Part shown: positions 14,531-21,840 of the stretch, one piece after another | Layout: every line of letters starts with the position of its first letter | How positions within the stretch are numbered: the stretch's first letter is position 1 | IMG/VR virus record: IMGVR_UViG_3300046683_000353 | Location: 1-42,226 of that record | Strand: one strand, 5' to 3' | Length of the DNA stretch: 42,226 bases | Origin: a virus | The notes under the pieces: generated by a model | Databases searched by the model: none | The model's input: only the letters and a program-made list of their open reading frames with translations | What the model was told of the DNA's origin: nothing | Translations under genes and position numbers: made by a program

Positions 14531-16162
14531 CTAGACGTTGACGCCGTCGCGCTCGAACGTCGCGGCGATCGATACAAGATCCACTACCGGCTTGGCCTGC
14601 TGCCCGACCGACACCTGCACGATCGGCGCGTGGCTGTAGCCGGTCAGCCCGATCGACACCCAGCCGGTGTTGCGAACGACCGGCGGGTGCGGGATGCCCT
14701 TGTCCCACTTGGCCGTATCCCATATTCCCTCGTCCCAGAGATCGAGGATGCCGGGGTCGGGTCCGACCAGCGGCGGCTGCGGCAGCGCGACGACGTAGTC
14801 GGTGGTTGCCCATAGCTGCGGCTGGAACGGCTCGCCCGCTTTCGCCAGGAACGAGGCGCGCGACTGCCGCCACGTCACGGTCTGCGACGGCGATTGAAAC
14901 ATCTCCCAGCCGCCTACCAGCGTCGCGACATACGGCTTGCCGTCGTCGTATCCGGTGCGGTCCATTTGCATGATCTTGCCGGCCTGGGTGCCAAAGAAGG
15001 CGTTGCCGTACAGCCGCATGAAGCACATGGCGTCCCAGCCGGTGAAGCGCGCATGCGCGCCGGTGGCGGCGTTGGTGACGAGGCACATCTGGGCGCCGGC
15101 GGCGCCGCCAGGAAACGTCGTGAAAATTCCGCCGTACTCGTCCCACTTGAACATCGTCCACGGATACTGGCGCTTGGCATCGACCTGCTCGCGCCACATT
15201 GGCTTGATGGTGCGGGTAATGGCGGCCAGCTCCAGTTCGGCGCGGTCCTTGGTAATGGCGCCGCTGACAGGGAGTATGCCGTCGACCGTGGCAATCAGGA
15301 GATCGCCGCCGATTGCGATGTGCGCGTTCATGCCGAGCGGCGCCGACATCTCGTAGCGTCCCTCCTGGCGCCAGCTCGTCGCCACCGACGGGTCGCTGCC
15401 GGTGAAAATCAGCAGCTCGCCGAGATCGGTGCAGAACACCAGCTTGTCGTCGATGCCGTCGCCGGCGTCGATCGACCATGTCGCGCAAAACAGCAGCTTG
15501 CCGCCTTTGGTCGTCGCGCCGGATAGCGGGATCAAATTGAGTTGGCCCTGGGTCGCGTTGAGCGGCAGATACCATGCGTTCATGGTGTCGCCCTCAATAA
15601 AGAAAAAACGCCCGCGGTACTTGCAGACGTAAGTGAGATTGTGCCCCGTCGCGCAGGTCGGCGGCGGCGTCACGACCGGATTGGTGGTGATCTGACTTGT
15701 GTTGAATGTCGTCCACGTCGTGCCGTCGAAATGTAAAACATAATCGCCGCCGTCATTGCAGACCAGCATGTGCTCGCCACTGGCGTTCGCCATCTGGCTG
15801 GCAACGTAATTGCCGGAGGTCTGCCCGGTCTTGACCTCGACCGCCGGGACGGTCGTGACATCGTACAATTTGTTTATGTTGCCCGCGTACATGCGCTGGT
15901 TGCCGGCGCTGGCGAACGTGAAAGCGGAGATCACCGAAGTCGTCTCCGGCAGCTGACACCACATCGCGTAACCGCCACGCAGGGAGACGCCTTTCATGGT
16001 CGGCTTCCAGTTGTCGCAGATCACCGCGCCGCCTGGCTGCATGTAGGCTTCGTTCTCGTTCTCAATGATGCCGCGGGTCGGCGCGGGGATGGTGATCGTC
16101 TGCAGTTGCTGCGCGACCTGCTGCGGAACGGCAGTCCTGCGTAAGGCCTGGTGCTGGCTCAT
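14531..16162 (-). CDS. Packaged-DNA stabilisation / tail hub protein, P22 gp10-like (543 aa)
   Basis: Start set at ATG 16162, overlapping the upstream TGA as ATGA. The N-terminus reads ITIPAPTRGIIENENEAYMQPGG, then CDNWKPTMKGVSLRGGY; opening phrases like these are characteristic of podovirus proteins that plug the portal after packaging. The body is a run of beta strands suggestive of a propeller-like fold. The C-terminus includes DLWDEGIWDTAKWDKG, a WD-rich motif also found in the repeat protein at 23431. It lies between the head-tail adaptor and internal proteins, matching P22-like order. Confidence 0.8.
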   Translation of the reverse strand: MSQHQALRRTAVPQQVAQQLQTITIPAPTRGIIENENEAYMQPGGAVICDNWKPTMKGVSLRGGYAMWCQLPETTSVISAFTFASAGNQRMYAGNINKLYDVTTVPAVEVKTGQTSGNYVASQMANASGEHMLVCNDGGDYVLHFDGTTWTTFNTSQITTNPVVTPPPTCATGHNLTYVCKYRGRFFFIEGDTMNAWYLPLNATQGQLNLIPLSGATTKGGKLLFCATWSIDAGDGIDDKLVFCTDLGELLIFTGSDPSVATSWRQEGRYEMSAPLGMNAHIAIGGDLLIATVDGILPVSGAITKDRAELELAAITRTIKPMWREQVDAKRQYPWTMFKWDEYGGIFTTFPGGAAGAQMCLVTNAATGAHARFTGWDAMCFMRLYGNAFFGTQAGKIMQMDRTGYDDGKPYVATLVGGWEMFQSPSQTVTWRQSRASFLAKAGEPFQPQLWATTDYVVALPQPPLVGPDPGILDLWDEGIWDTAKWDKGIPHPPVVRNTGWVSIGLTGYSHAPIVQVSVGQQAKPVVDLVSIAATFERDGVNV

Positions 16163-16863
16163 GTCGGTACCGGCCACGGGTAGGCGATGTTAGTGGCGGA
16201 GGACATCGGCCTGCTGCCCAGGATGATCGGCGCCGGCTGATCGTGACCCATGGCGTAGGTCAACGCATCGCCGTAAGTGCCCATGTCCTCGGCGTAGGCG
16301 GATCCTTTTTGAGCTTTCCATTGCCAGATCATCCCGAGTTTTAAAACGCGTTCGTCGAGCGTGAAACTATCGCCGTCGTTTAAAAACTCATCGCCCCGAC
16401 CGCCGCTGGAAAGGTCAATGCAGTTCTTGTCAATGTAGGCAAACGTCGCGGTCTGACCGACCGGCATGACCGGGAAAATCAGCATCTGGCCGCCCAGCAT
16501 CGTCCACTCGCCGCGCTGATTGTAGCGATTGAGGGCGCGGCGCTGCATCCATTCGTCGATATCGGGGATGAACTCCATCGGCATCAGCGCCGTTTGCGAA
16601 CTCCAGACGTTTGCAGTCAGCACCATCCGCTTGTAGTTGGCGGGCAGCGGGAACGTCTGCGCGACGCCGTCGCCAACAAAAGTCTGCGTGACCTTCAATT
16701 TGGTCCAGTCCCGCGTGTCGTAGGCGATGCGCTGCGCCATCTCGTTGGCGAGCGACAGCATCTCCTGCATGGTGCGATTGCCGGCGAGGTTGGAGAATAC
16801 GCTTTGCGGGATCAACACCCCGACTGCCGCGCAGACATCCTTCACCACCGACAACAGCGTCAT
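16159..16863 (-). CDS. Head-tail adaptor, P22 gp4 / tail tubular A-like (234 aa)
   Basis: The N-terminal helices (LLSVVKDVCAAVGV, then MLSLANEMAQRIAYDTRDWTKL) followed by LPANYKRMV and later a strand-rich middle match the adaptor proteins that extend the portal in podoviruses. The conserved region LDERVLKLGMIWQWKAQKG-AYAEDM is typical of this family. It sits one base after the preceding gene and overlaps the stabilisation gene by four bases. It connects portal to tail hub. Confidence 0.8.
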   Translation of the reverse strand: MTLLSVVKDVCAAVGVLIPQSVFSNLAGNRTMQEMLSLANEMAQRIAYDTRDWTKLKVTQTFVGDGVAQTFPLPANYKRMVLTANVWSSQTALMPMEFIPDIDEWMQRRALNRYNQRGEWTMLGGQMLIFPVMPVGQTATFAYIDKNCIDLSSGGRGDEFLNDGDSFTLDERVLKLGMIWQWKAQKGSAYAEDMGTYGDALTYAMGHDQPAPIILGSRPMSSATNIAYPWPVPT

Positions 16864-16864
16864 G

Positions 16865-17575
16865 TCATGCAGCCCTGTTGGGGCGGCACTCGACCGCCAT
16901 GCGGACCAGGTTCTTCTTGTTCAGGCTGCCCATCGGCGCCTGGCCGGTGTGCGTCGTGATGTACTCGCGGAGCTGAGTTAGATCCATCTCCTCAAACTCG
17001 GCCTCGATGCGTTTCGCAATTTCCTTCCTGGCGATCGCGTCCTCCTCCAGGACAGCGTTGCGGGCGCGGAGCTGTTCCAGCTCGGCCTGCAGCTGCATGT
17101 TCGGGGCGATGTTGGCCTTGGTATCCGCGATATACTCCGCCGCGGCGTTCTTCAGGTCGCGTCCGCCGAGGCCGAGGTTCTTCAGCTCCTGGCCGTCGAT
17201 CGCCGCCAGGGCTTCGATGGTGTAGATGTTCTGCGCCCGCAGCTCGGCACGCTTGCCCTCGCTCAAGAACGGCACGTAATCGAGCGGCGTGCCGCTCTTG
17301 GTCTGCGCCGCGTGGCGCTTGAATTGCTGGTACTGATGCACGAACCGCTCGGCGTAGGTGACTTTTGTCTGCTCGCCGGTGTGCGGATGCGTCTGCCAGT
17401 GCGAGAACGCGTTGGCCGGAAACACCTTGAAGTCGCGCGAGCCTGGCGAACGTATCTCGACCACTTCGATGTCGTCGTAGATCGGCCTGCCTTCTTCGCG
17501 TGATTTGACCTCGTTCAGGGACGCGTGGTTCTTGAACAGCGCGACGAGAACGTCGTCGGGATCTTGCCTTGCCAT
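16865..17575 (-). CDS. Virion-region protein with helical nucleic-acid-binding-like motifs (236 aa)
   Basis: The first 100 residues are globular and contain EIRSPGSRDFKVFPANAFS. Residues 110 to 150 (AELRAQNIYTIEALAAIDGQ then LGLGGRDLKNAA) look like a helix-hairpin-helix fold. A coiled coil follows (LQAELEQLRARNAVLEEDA), and the end (LTQLREYITTHTGQAPMGSL then KKNLVRMA) resembles a SAP-type helix-loop-helix. It comes directly downstream of the capsid gene and its terminator-like hairpin. Proteins like this between capsid and adaptor are common in alphaproteobacterial podoviruses; function unknown. Confidence 0.7.
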   Translation of the reverse strand: MARQDPDDVLVALFKNHASLNEVKSREEGRPIYDDIEVVEIRSPGSRDFKVFPANAFSHWQTHPHTGEQTKVTYAERFVHQYQQFKRHAAQTKSGTPLDYVPFLSEGKRAELRAQNIYTIEALAAIDGQELKNLGLGGRDLKNAAAEYIADTKANIAPNMQLQAELEQLRARNAVLEEDAIARKEIAKRIEAEFEEMDLTQLREYITTHTGQAPMGSLNKKNLVRMAVECRPNRAA

Positions 17576-17603
17576 TTATCTCTCCGTTGCTGATGCCTTG
17601 AAC

Positions 17604-17662
17604 AAATAAAACCGGGCCGCCTTCGCGGAAGGAAGGCATCGACCTACACGTCGGCGACCCGG
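17604..17662 (-). terminator. Terminator-like structure after the capsid gene
   Basis: On the minus strand CCGGGTCGCC (from 17662) pairs with GGCGGCCCGG (to 17612) over 10 bp with one G-U pair. The loop contains a small CCTTC-CGC-GAAGG hairpin, and TTTTATTT follows. It lies between the capsid gene and the next gene, so it probably reduces downstream expression relative to capsid. Confidence 0.65.
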
Positions 17663-17666
17663 CATA

Positions 17667-17685
17667 TTCCTGACTGCGTCAGGAA
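17667..17685 (-). other. Perfect 8-bp hairpin at the capsid stop codon
   Basis: TTCCTGAC and GTCAGGAA pair perfectly around a three-base loop. The capsid stop codon (17679-17681) lies in the stem. It may protect the mRNA 3' end or help the adjacent terminator. Confidence 0.5.
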
Positions 17686-18698
17686 CCCGGAACGCTGTCG
17701 TACATGCGCCAGTTGAAGAACGGGTTGACTTGCGTGAGTTCTCCCATCCACCCGATGAACTGGGCGATGGCATCCTTGTCTATGGGCATCATCCCATCGC
17801 CGTCGAACAATTTGTCGAAGTTACGATTTGGATGATAGCGAAGGCGGAACGTGTCGGTGTTCAAACCAAACGTGGTATTCGCCGGCATATTACTGCCGAT
17901 GCCGCCATCGAGCACGATCTCGGCTCGCTTGCCGCCGCCGATGTACTCCAGTGCGCTAAAGCCGAGCTGGCCGAGCGATGTGGAGTTTTGCTGGCGTTGG
18001 ATCGCGACCGTTGCTGCATCGTAAGCCGCGTAGTGCTCCGGCGACATGATGAGAAGATCCGCATAGTCGCGTCCGCGGCTCTGCTTGGTCATGATGTAGT
18101 TGAGCATCGGCCTGATCGTGGTCGACGAGACTTGCGTGGAGCCTGCCAGAAACGAGTTCGCGTCATAGGTCTTGGTCTGCCACACGGTCGCCTGCGCGCG
18201 ATCGATGCCGCCGTAGACGCCGGTGTTGACGACGATCGGCACCGCGGTGGCAAGGCCAGTGATCTGCTTGCCGCCGTTGGCGGTGCCATCGCCGTACAGG
18301 CCGGCATCCATCGTATCTTCAAGCGCGCGCTCAGCTGCCGAGATGTAGCTGTCGTAGACGTCCATCAGCTGGCTTTCGCCTTCGTTGTTGAGGATCTCCT
18401 GCATCGAGAGGATGACAGGAACGACAACCATCTTCGGCGAGAACACAGCGTCGTTAAATAAATCGAGTGCCGGGTTCAATAGCTGATCGAACCCAGAATA
18501 CCACTGCGCGGTGGTCTTGCCGATTTGCAGCGTCTGGCGAATGGTCGGGCCGGAGTAAGTATTCCACAAGCCCTTCCTCTTCATCACGGCGAGCAGCGCG
18601 TTGTTGTTGCTCACCAAGTCTTGGTAGCCGCTGGAACGATCCTCCAGCGCCATGGATAAGATCTGCTGATAGGCAGCATTGGTAGTTACGTTGGGCAT
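17679..18698 (-). CDS. Major capsid protein (339 aa)
   Basis: The sequence has the features of HK97-fold capsid proteins of podoviruses: an N-terminal helix with MALEDRSSGYQDLVSNNNAL, a segment LQIGKTTAQWYSGFDQLLNP, the helical spine ILSMQEILNNEGESQLMDVY, then a P-domain-like region with ADLLIMSPEHYAAYDAATV. It ends PFFNWRMYDSVPGS. It follows the scaffold gene with a GGAG ribosome-binding site before ATG 18698. A GTG nine bases upstream is too close to that site. A hairpin and terminator-like structure follow, consistent with high expression. Confidence 0.85.
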   Translation of the reverse strand: MPNVTTNAAYQQILSMALEDRSSGYQDLVSNNNALLAVMKRKGLWNTYSGPTIRQTLQIGKTTAQWYSGFDQLLNPALDLFNDAVFSPKMVVVPVILSMQEILNNEGESQLMDVYDSYISAAERALEDTMDAGLYGDGTANGGKQITGLATAVPIVVNTGVYGGIDRAQATVWQTKTYDANSFLAGSTQVSSTTIRPMLNYIMTKQSRGRDYADLLIMSPEHYAAYDAATVAIQRQQNSTSLGQLGFSALEYIGGGKRAEIVLDGGIGSNMPANTTFGLNTDTFRLRYHPNRNFDKLFDGDGMMPIDKDAIAQFIGWMGELTQVNPFFNWRMYDSVPGS

Positions 18699-18726
18699 GG
18701 TTGCCACTCCACATGGGGTTCACAGA

Positions 18727-20016
18727 CTAGCCACCATTGACGCGGCGGATCGCGTTCTGGATGGCCTCGCGACGTCCAACGGGTTTCTGGTTTCGCCGCG
18801 ATGCTCCGTTTGAGGGAGCCACATCGGGGGAGCCTGAAATCGATTGGTCTATGGGTCGGGTCTGAGCCGGCGTGGCGCGGGTCTGAGCCGCTGTGTTGCC
18901 GGGGCGAAGCAGTTCGGCCCGGCGGTATGCTGTCATCAGATCGAACCCGAGCTTCAGCTCGTTCTCGATCAGGTCGCCTAGTTCGTCAAAACGCGGGTGC
19001 TGCTCGGCAAATTGATCGACCGCCGATCGCGTTTGCCTGAATTGAGCCTGAGTATGCATCTGATGCAAGGCCTGTTTCAACCCCGAGATCTCCCGATGCA
19101 GCGCCCCCATCTGGTGCTGGGCGGCCTGCTGGGCGTTGCCCTGCTGGACCTGCTTCAGCTGCTCCGGGGACTGGCTCAGGACGTGGTAGGCGATGTCGCG
19201 CAGGTTGATGCGCTGTCCGGTCTGCGGGTCCGTCATGCCGAGGTTGTAGATGATGGTGTCGAGGCCGGCGATCGGGTCCTGCCGCAGCTTGTTCTCGATG
19301 CCGACGTAGCTCGCCAGGGCCTTGTCGAGCGTGGTGCCCTGCTGCTGCGCCATCTGGTGGTAGGGCGCGATCGGCTGGAAGGCGTCATGGCTCGACTTGT
19401 ACTGCCGGTAGATGCCCTCGGCCTCCTGGTGCAGGCGGTGGTAGTCACCGCGGACGCTCTCCGGGGCGTTGTCCCAGTCCTGCCGGGCGCGCTCCGAGAT
19501 CCGCGGCGGCGGGTCGCGGTACGGCGCCCCCTCAGGCAGCGTACGGAGCCGCTGGGCGGGTTGCTGGGCATTCTGGGCATTCTGGGCATCCTGGGCATGC
19601 CCGGGCGTGCCCGGCTGCCCGGAGGCCGCCTGCTGGCGCGGGGCGAACGTTCCCCGCTCACTCCGGGGCTGGTCGCTGGGGCGCTTCTTGAGATCGATGC
19701 CCTCCCGCGGCGTCTCCTCGGGGGGCTGGTTATGTCCCTTGCGGGCCTCCGCCGCCGGCGGCGCGGGCTTGGGGGCGGGCTTCGCGGCCTTGGGCGGCGG
19801 ACTGTTAGCGCGATCGAACGCCGCCTGGATGGCCTCCCGGCGGCTCTGGGGGCGGCCCTTGCCGCCCTCGAGGTCGCCGACCGGCGCCTGCGGCGCCTGG
19901 GGGCCTACCGGATTGGGCGAGTTCACCGGAAGCGGGTTGATCGGGACTTCGCTTTGATTGGGAGCAGCGGTTTGTGGCGCGCTCGGCGGCGCGGCGGGGG
20001 ATGACGTATCGCTCAT
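18727..20016 (-). CDS. Scaffolding protein (429 aa)
   Basis: Directly upstream of the capsid gene. The first 190 residues are disordered and rich in Pro, Ala and Gln (APPSAPQTAAPNQSEVP). The middle and end are helical (QQAAQHQMGALHREISGLKQ). The motif SRREAIQAAFDRAN near residue 60 is nearly repeated at the C-terminus as GRREAIQNAIRRVN. Scaffold C-termini usually bind capsid, so the repeat is notable. Start set at ATG 20016 with GAAGGAAAG upstream, not at the TTG seven codons earlier. The protein would be expelled or cleaved during head maturation. Confidence 0.78.
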   Translation of the reverse strand: MSDTSSPAAPPSAPQTAAPNQSEVPINPLPVNSPNPVGPQAPQAPVGDLEGGKGRPQSRREAIQAAFDRANSPPPKAAKPAPKPAPPAAEARKGHNQPPEETPREGIDLKKRPSDQPRSERGTFAPRQQAASGQPGTPGHAQDAQNAQNAQQPAQRLRTLPEGAPYRDPPPRISERARQDWDNAPESVRGDYHRLHQEAEGIYRQYKSSHDAFQPIAPYHQMAQQQGTTLDKALASYVGIENKLRQDPIAGLDTIIYNLGMTDPQTGQRINLRDIAYHVLSQSPEQLKQVQQGNAQQAAQHQMGALHREISGLKQALHQMHTQAQFRQTRSAVDQFAEQHPRFDELGDLIENELKLGFDLMTAYRRAELLRPGNTAAQTRATPAQTRPIDQSISGSPDVAPSNGASRRNQKPVGRREAIQNAIRRVNGG

Positions 20017-20037
20017 GATGCTTTCCTTCGCTTGCAA

Positions 20038-20361
20038 CTACGGACTGCGCGTCCGCACGCCGGCTTTGAATTTCTGGATCGACTGGTGGATCGCCTTGCG
20101 TCGGGCGTCCCTGGCTTCGCGGGTGATCGAGGCCCGCGTCTTGGGTTTCATCTTCTCATTGCCAACCTCGACCAGGCCATTGGCGCGACCAACCGCGCGG
20201 AACTGGCGCTTGGACGTGTAGAATTTTCCGTCGACCTGCTCGACCGGATCCATGATGTCGCTGATGATGTACGGCAGCGGCAGATCCGACTGACAGTGTG
20301 GGCACCTGTCCTTCTTGACCCGGAACCTGCCGGGCATGAACTCTTCCAGCTCGACGCTCAC
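20038..20361 (-). CDS. Small zinc-ribbon-like structural-region protein (107 aa)
   Basis: Starts with GTG at 20361, overlapping the upstream TGA as GTGA. The product has a single CPHC pair (VKKDRCPHCQSDL) and a conserved-looking YTSKRQFRAVGRANGLVEVG segment, then basic helices to the end (RASITREARDARRKAIHQSI). Small proteins with this combination are common between the terminase and scaffold genes of tailed phages. Function unknown; a half zinc ribbon that dimerises around one metal is conceivable. Confidence 0.65.
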   Translation of the reverse strand: MSVELEEFMPGRFRVKKDRCPHCQSDLPLPYIISDIMDPVEQVDGKFYTSKRQFRAVGRANGLVEVGNEKMKPKTRASITREARDARRKAIHQSIQKFKAGVRTRSP

Positions 20362-20555
20362 TTCGGGTTGCCTCCCGTTGTCGAGACGACCACGAACGTC
20401 ACCGGCAGCCCGCCAGCGGCGATCTTCGTCACCGCCAGGCCGTACTTGGTCGTGCCGATCGCCTCCGTGACCGGCAGGCCCCGCGTCGGCGCCGTGGCGG
20501 TGACGTCGGTCACCGCCATGCCGCCGCTGGCGACCGTGATGACCGACGTGCTCAC
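20358..20555 (-). CDS. Small beta-repeat structural protein (65 aa)
   Basis: The sequence repeats a Val-Thr-rich unit: GGMAVTDVTATAPTRGLPVT, then GLAVTKI and GGLPVTFVV. ATG at 20555 overlaps the upstream stop (ATGA) and its TGA overlaps the next GTG. Such tiny Gly-x-Pro-Val-Thr proteins recur in phage structural operons, presumably as minor head components. Function inferred only from location. Confidence 0.65.
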   Translation of the reverse strand: MSTSVITVASGGMAVTDVTATAPTRGLPVTEAIGTTKYGLAVTKIAAGGLPVTFVVVSTTGGNPK

Positions 20556-21013
20556 TTCTTCCTCGTCGACGACCGCGCGATCGGCTGGAACTCAAAGTCG
20601 ACCGGGGCGCTCATTTCAGGTCCGTTCCTGATCTGGACCTGAACCGTTACCGGTTCCGCCCACAGGCTCGGCTTGACGCCGGTGGAGAGCGTCTTGGCCG
20701 TCGCGTCGAACGTGGTCGGCTCGTCGTGACCGGCGAAGTGGATCACGCTGTCGGCGAAGAAGTTCTCGCCGCTGACGACCAGCTGAAAGTCGGGATCGCC
20801 AACCATGCAGCTGGCCGGCTCGATGCCGGCAATGGACGGCTTCGGCACCTCGACATTCTCTGGCACCGGCAGGCTGACCGTCTGCGGCTCGTTGATCGAG
20901 GCCGTAAACGGAAAGACTTGAGTACCCGACTTAGGCGCGGCCTTCGTCTTTGCGTCAGAGTTGGCGTCCGCCTGATGCTTCTGGTCGTGCTCGTCGCGCT
21001 TTTTGTCTGTCAT
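20552..21013 (-). CDS. IPT/TIG-like immunoglobulin-fold decoration protein (153 aa)
   Basis: Starts at ATG 21013 (ATGA overlap). The N-terminus is highly charged and disordered (MTDKKRDEHDQKHQADANSD). From about residue 65 it reads PKPSIAGIEPASCMVGDPDF, then LVVSGENFFADSVIHFAG and VTVQVQIRNGPEMSAPVDF. These are the strand pattern and turns of IPT/TIG immunoglobulin-like domains. Such domains occur on phage heads and tails, where they bind surfaces weakly. It is adjacent to another protein with the same type of domain. Confidence 0.7.
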   Translation of the reverse strand: MTDKKRDEHDQKHQADANSDAKTKAAPKSGTQVFPFTASINEPQTVSLPVPENVEVPKPSIAGIEPASCMVGDPDFQLVVSGENFFADSVIHFAGHDEPTTFDATAKTLSTGVKPSLWAEPVTVQVQIRNGPEMSAPVDFEFQPIARSSTRKK

Positions 21014-21822
21014 GAGAAGGTCCAGTTCACGGTTGCCGTCTGCACCACGCCACCGGTGACGACGTAGACCGGCCAGGTGCCGGCGGTCGGTCGCTTGGCG
21101 GTGGTCGCGGTGATGTTGGTCGCCGACACCCATGTCGTCGGATAGCTGACGCCGTTGACCCAGAGCACGCTCTGCCGCGTGAAGTTGGTCCCCGTCGCCG
21201 AGCAAGTGCCAGTGCCGCCGCCAGAGGCGATCGAGGCAATCGAGGTCAGCGTCGGGTTGGTCGCCGGCGACAGGCTCGAGGCGTGCGTCGAGTTGGGGCT
21301 GGCCGGCACGGGCGCCGCCATGGTCGGCGCCGGGATGGTCGGCCCGCACGATGCCGACTGGCTCGTGTTCAGGGTCACGCTGCCGGGATAGGACAACACG
21401 ACGTTGCCGGGCGCGAGCACCGACACCTCGGTGCCGGCGCCCTCATGCGCGACACTGCTTGACGCTGGCACGGCGCCGTACGCCGCCGGATGAGTGGAAT
21501 AGGCGCCCGTGCCGGGATAGGTGTTCTCCGTGCCGCCCGACGTCGCGCCGGTGCCGGAGGCGAGCGCCGCGGTGTTGGTGGCGAACGTCACCAGCGCGCC
21601 TGCCGCGCCGTCGTCGAAGAACGGCGGCGGGTTGGGGTTCTTGCGATCGCCTGGCGCCAGCGACGTGCCGGTCCAGTTGCCGCTGGCATCGAGATCGCCA
21701 TTCGGCTCGGCGTAGTTGACCTTGGTGAAGTTGGGCACGTTGGGCGGCGTCGCCCCCGTGCAGCTCATGTTGGTCGGCGGCGTCGGATTGGGCGCCGTCA
21801 CGGTAGCTGCGTTTTGGGCCAT
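21010..21822 (-). CDS. Structural protein with C-terminal IPT/TIG-like domain (270 aa)
   Basis: The first 170 residues are rich in Pro, Gly, Ala, Ser and Thr. They include NYAEPNGDLDASGNWTGTSL and APGDRKNPNPPPFFDDGAAG. The last 80 residues (SIASGGGTGTCSATGTNFTR, then VLWVNGVSYPTTWVSAT, then GTWPVYVVTGGVV) resemble an IPT/TIG domain. A decoration or head-surface role is likely by composition and position. The gene is 18 bases downstream of the 527-residue gene and overlaps the next gene by four bases. Confidence 0.68.
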   Translation of the reverse strand: MAQNAATVTAPNPTPPTNMSCTGATPPNVPNFTKVNYAEPNGDLDASGNWTGTSLAPGDRKNPNPPPFFDDGAAGALVTFATNTAALASGTGATSGGTENTYPGTGAYSTHPAAYGAVPASSSVAHEGAGTEVSVLAPGNVVLSYPGSVTLNTSQSASCGPTIPAPTMAAPVPASPNSTHASSLSPATNPTLTSIASIASGGGTGTCSATGTNFTRQSVLWVNGVSYPTTWVSATNITATTAKRPTAGTWPVYVVTGGVVQTATVNWTFS

Positions 21823-21840
21823 GCTAGTCTCCTCCTGGGG

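Noticed and set aside
14481-15575. 364-residue minus-strand frame overlapping the stabilisation gene
   Set aside because: Arg/His/Gly-rich out-of-phase reading of a well-supported gene.
17576-17773. 65-residue minus-strand frame covering the capsid end
   Set aside because: It reads through the terminator region and the capsid gene in another phase, with no start site.
20552-21349. Long version of the IPT/TIG-like protein (265 aa)
   Set aside because: The first 112 residues are an out-of-phase reading of the preceding gene; the ATGA-coupled start at 21013 is better.
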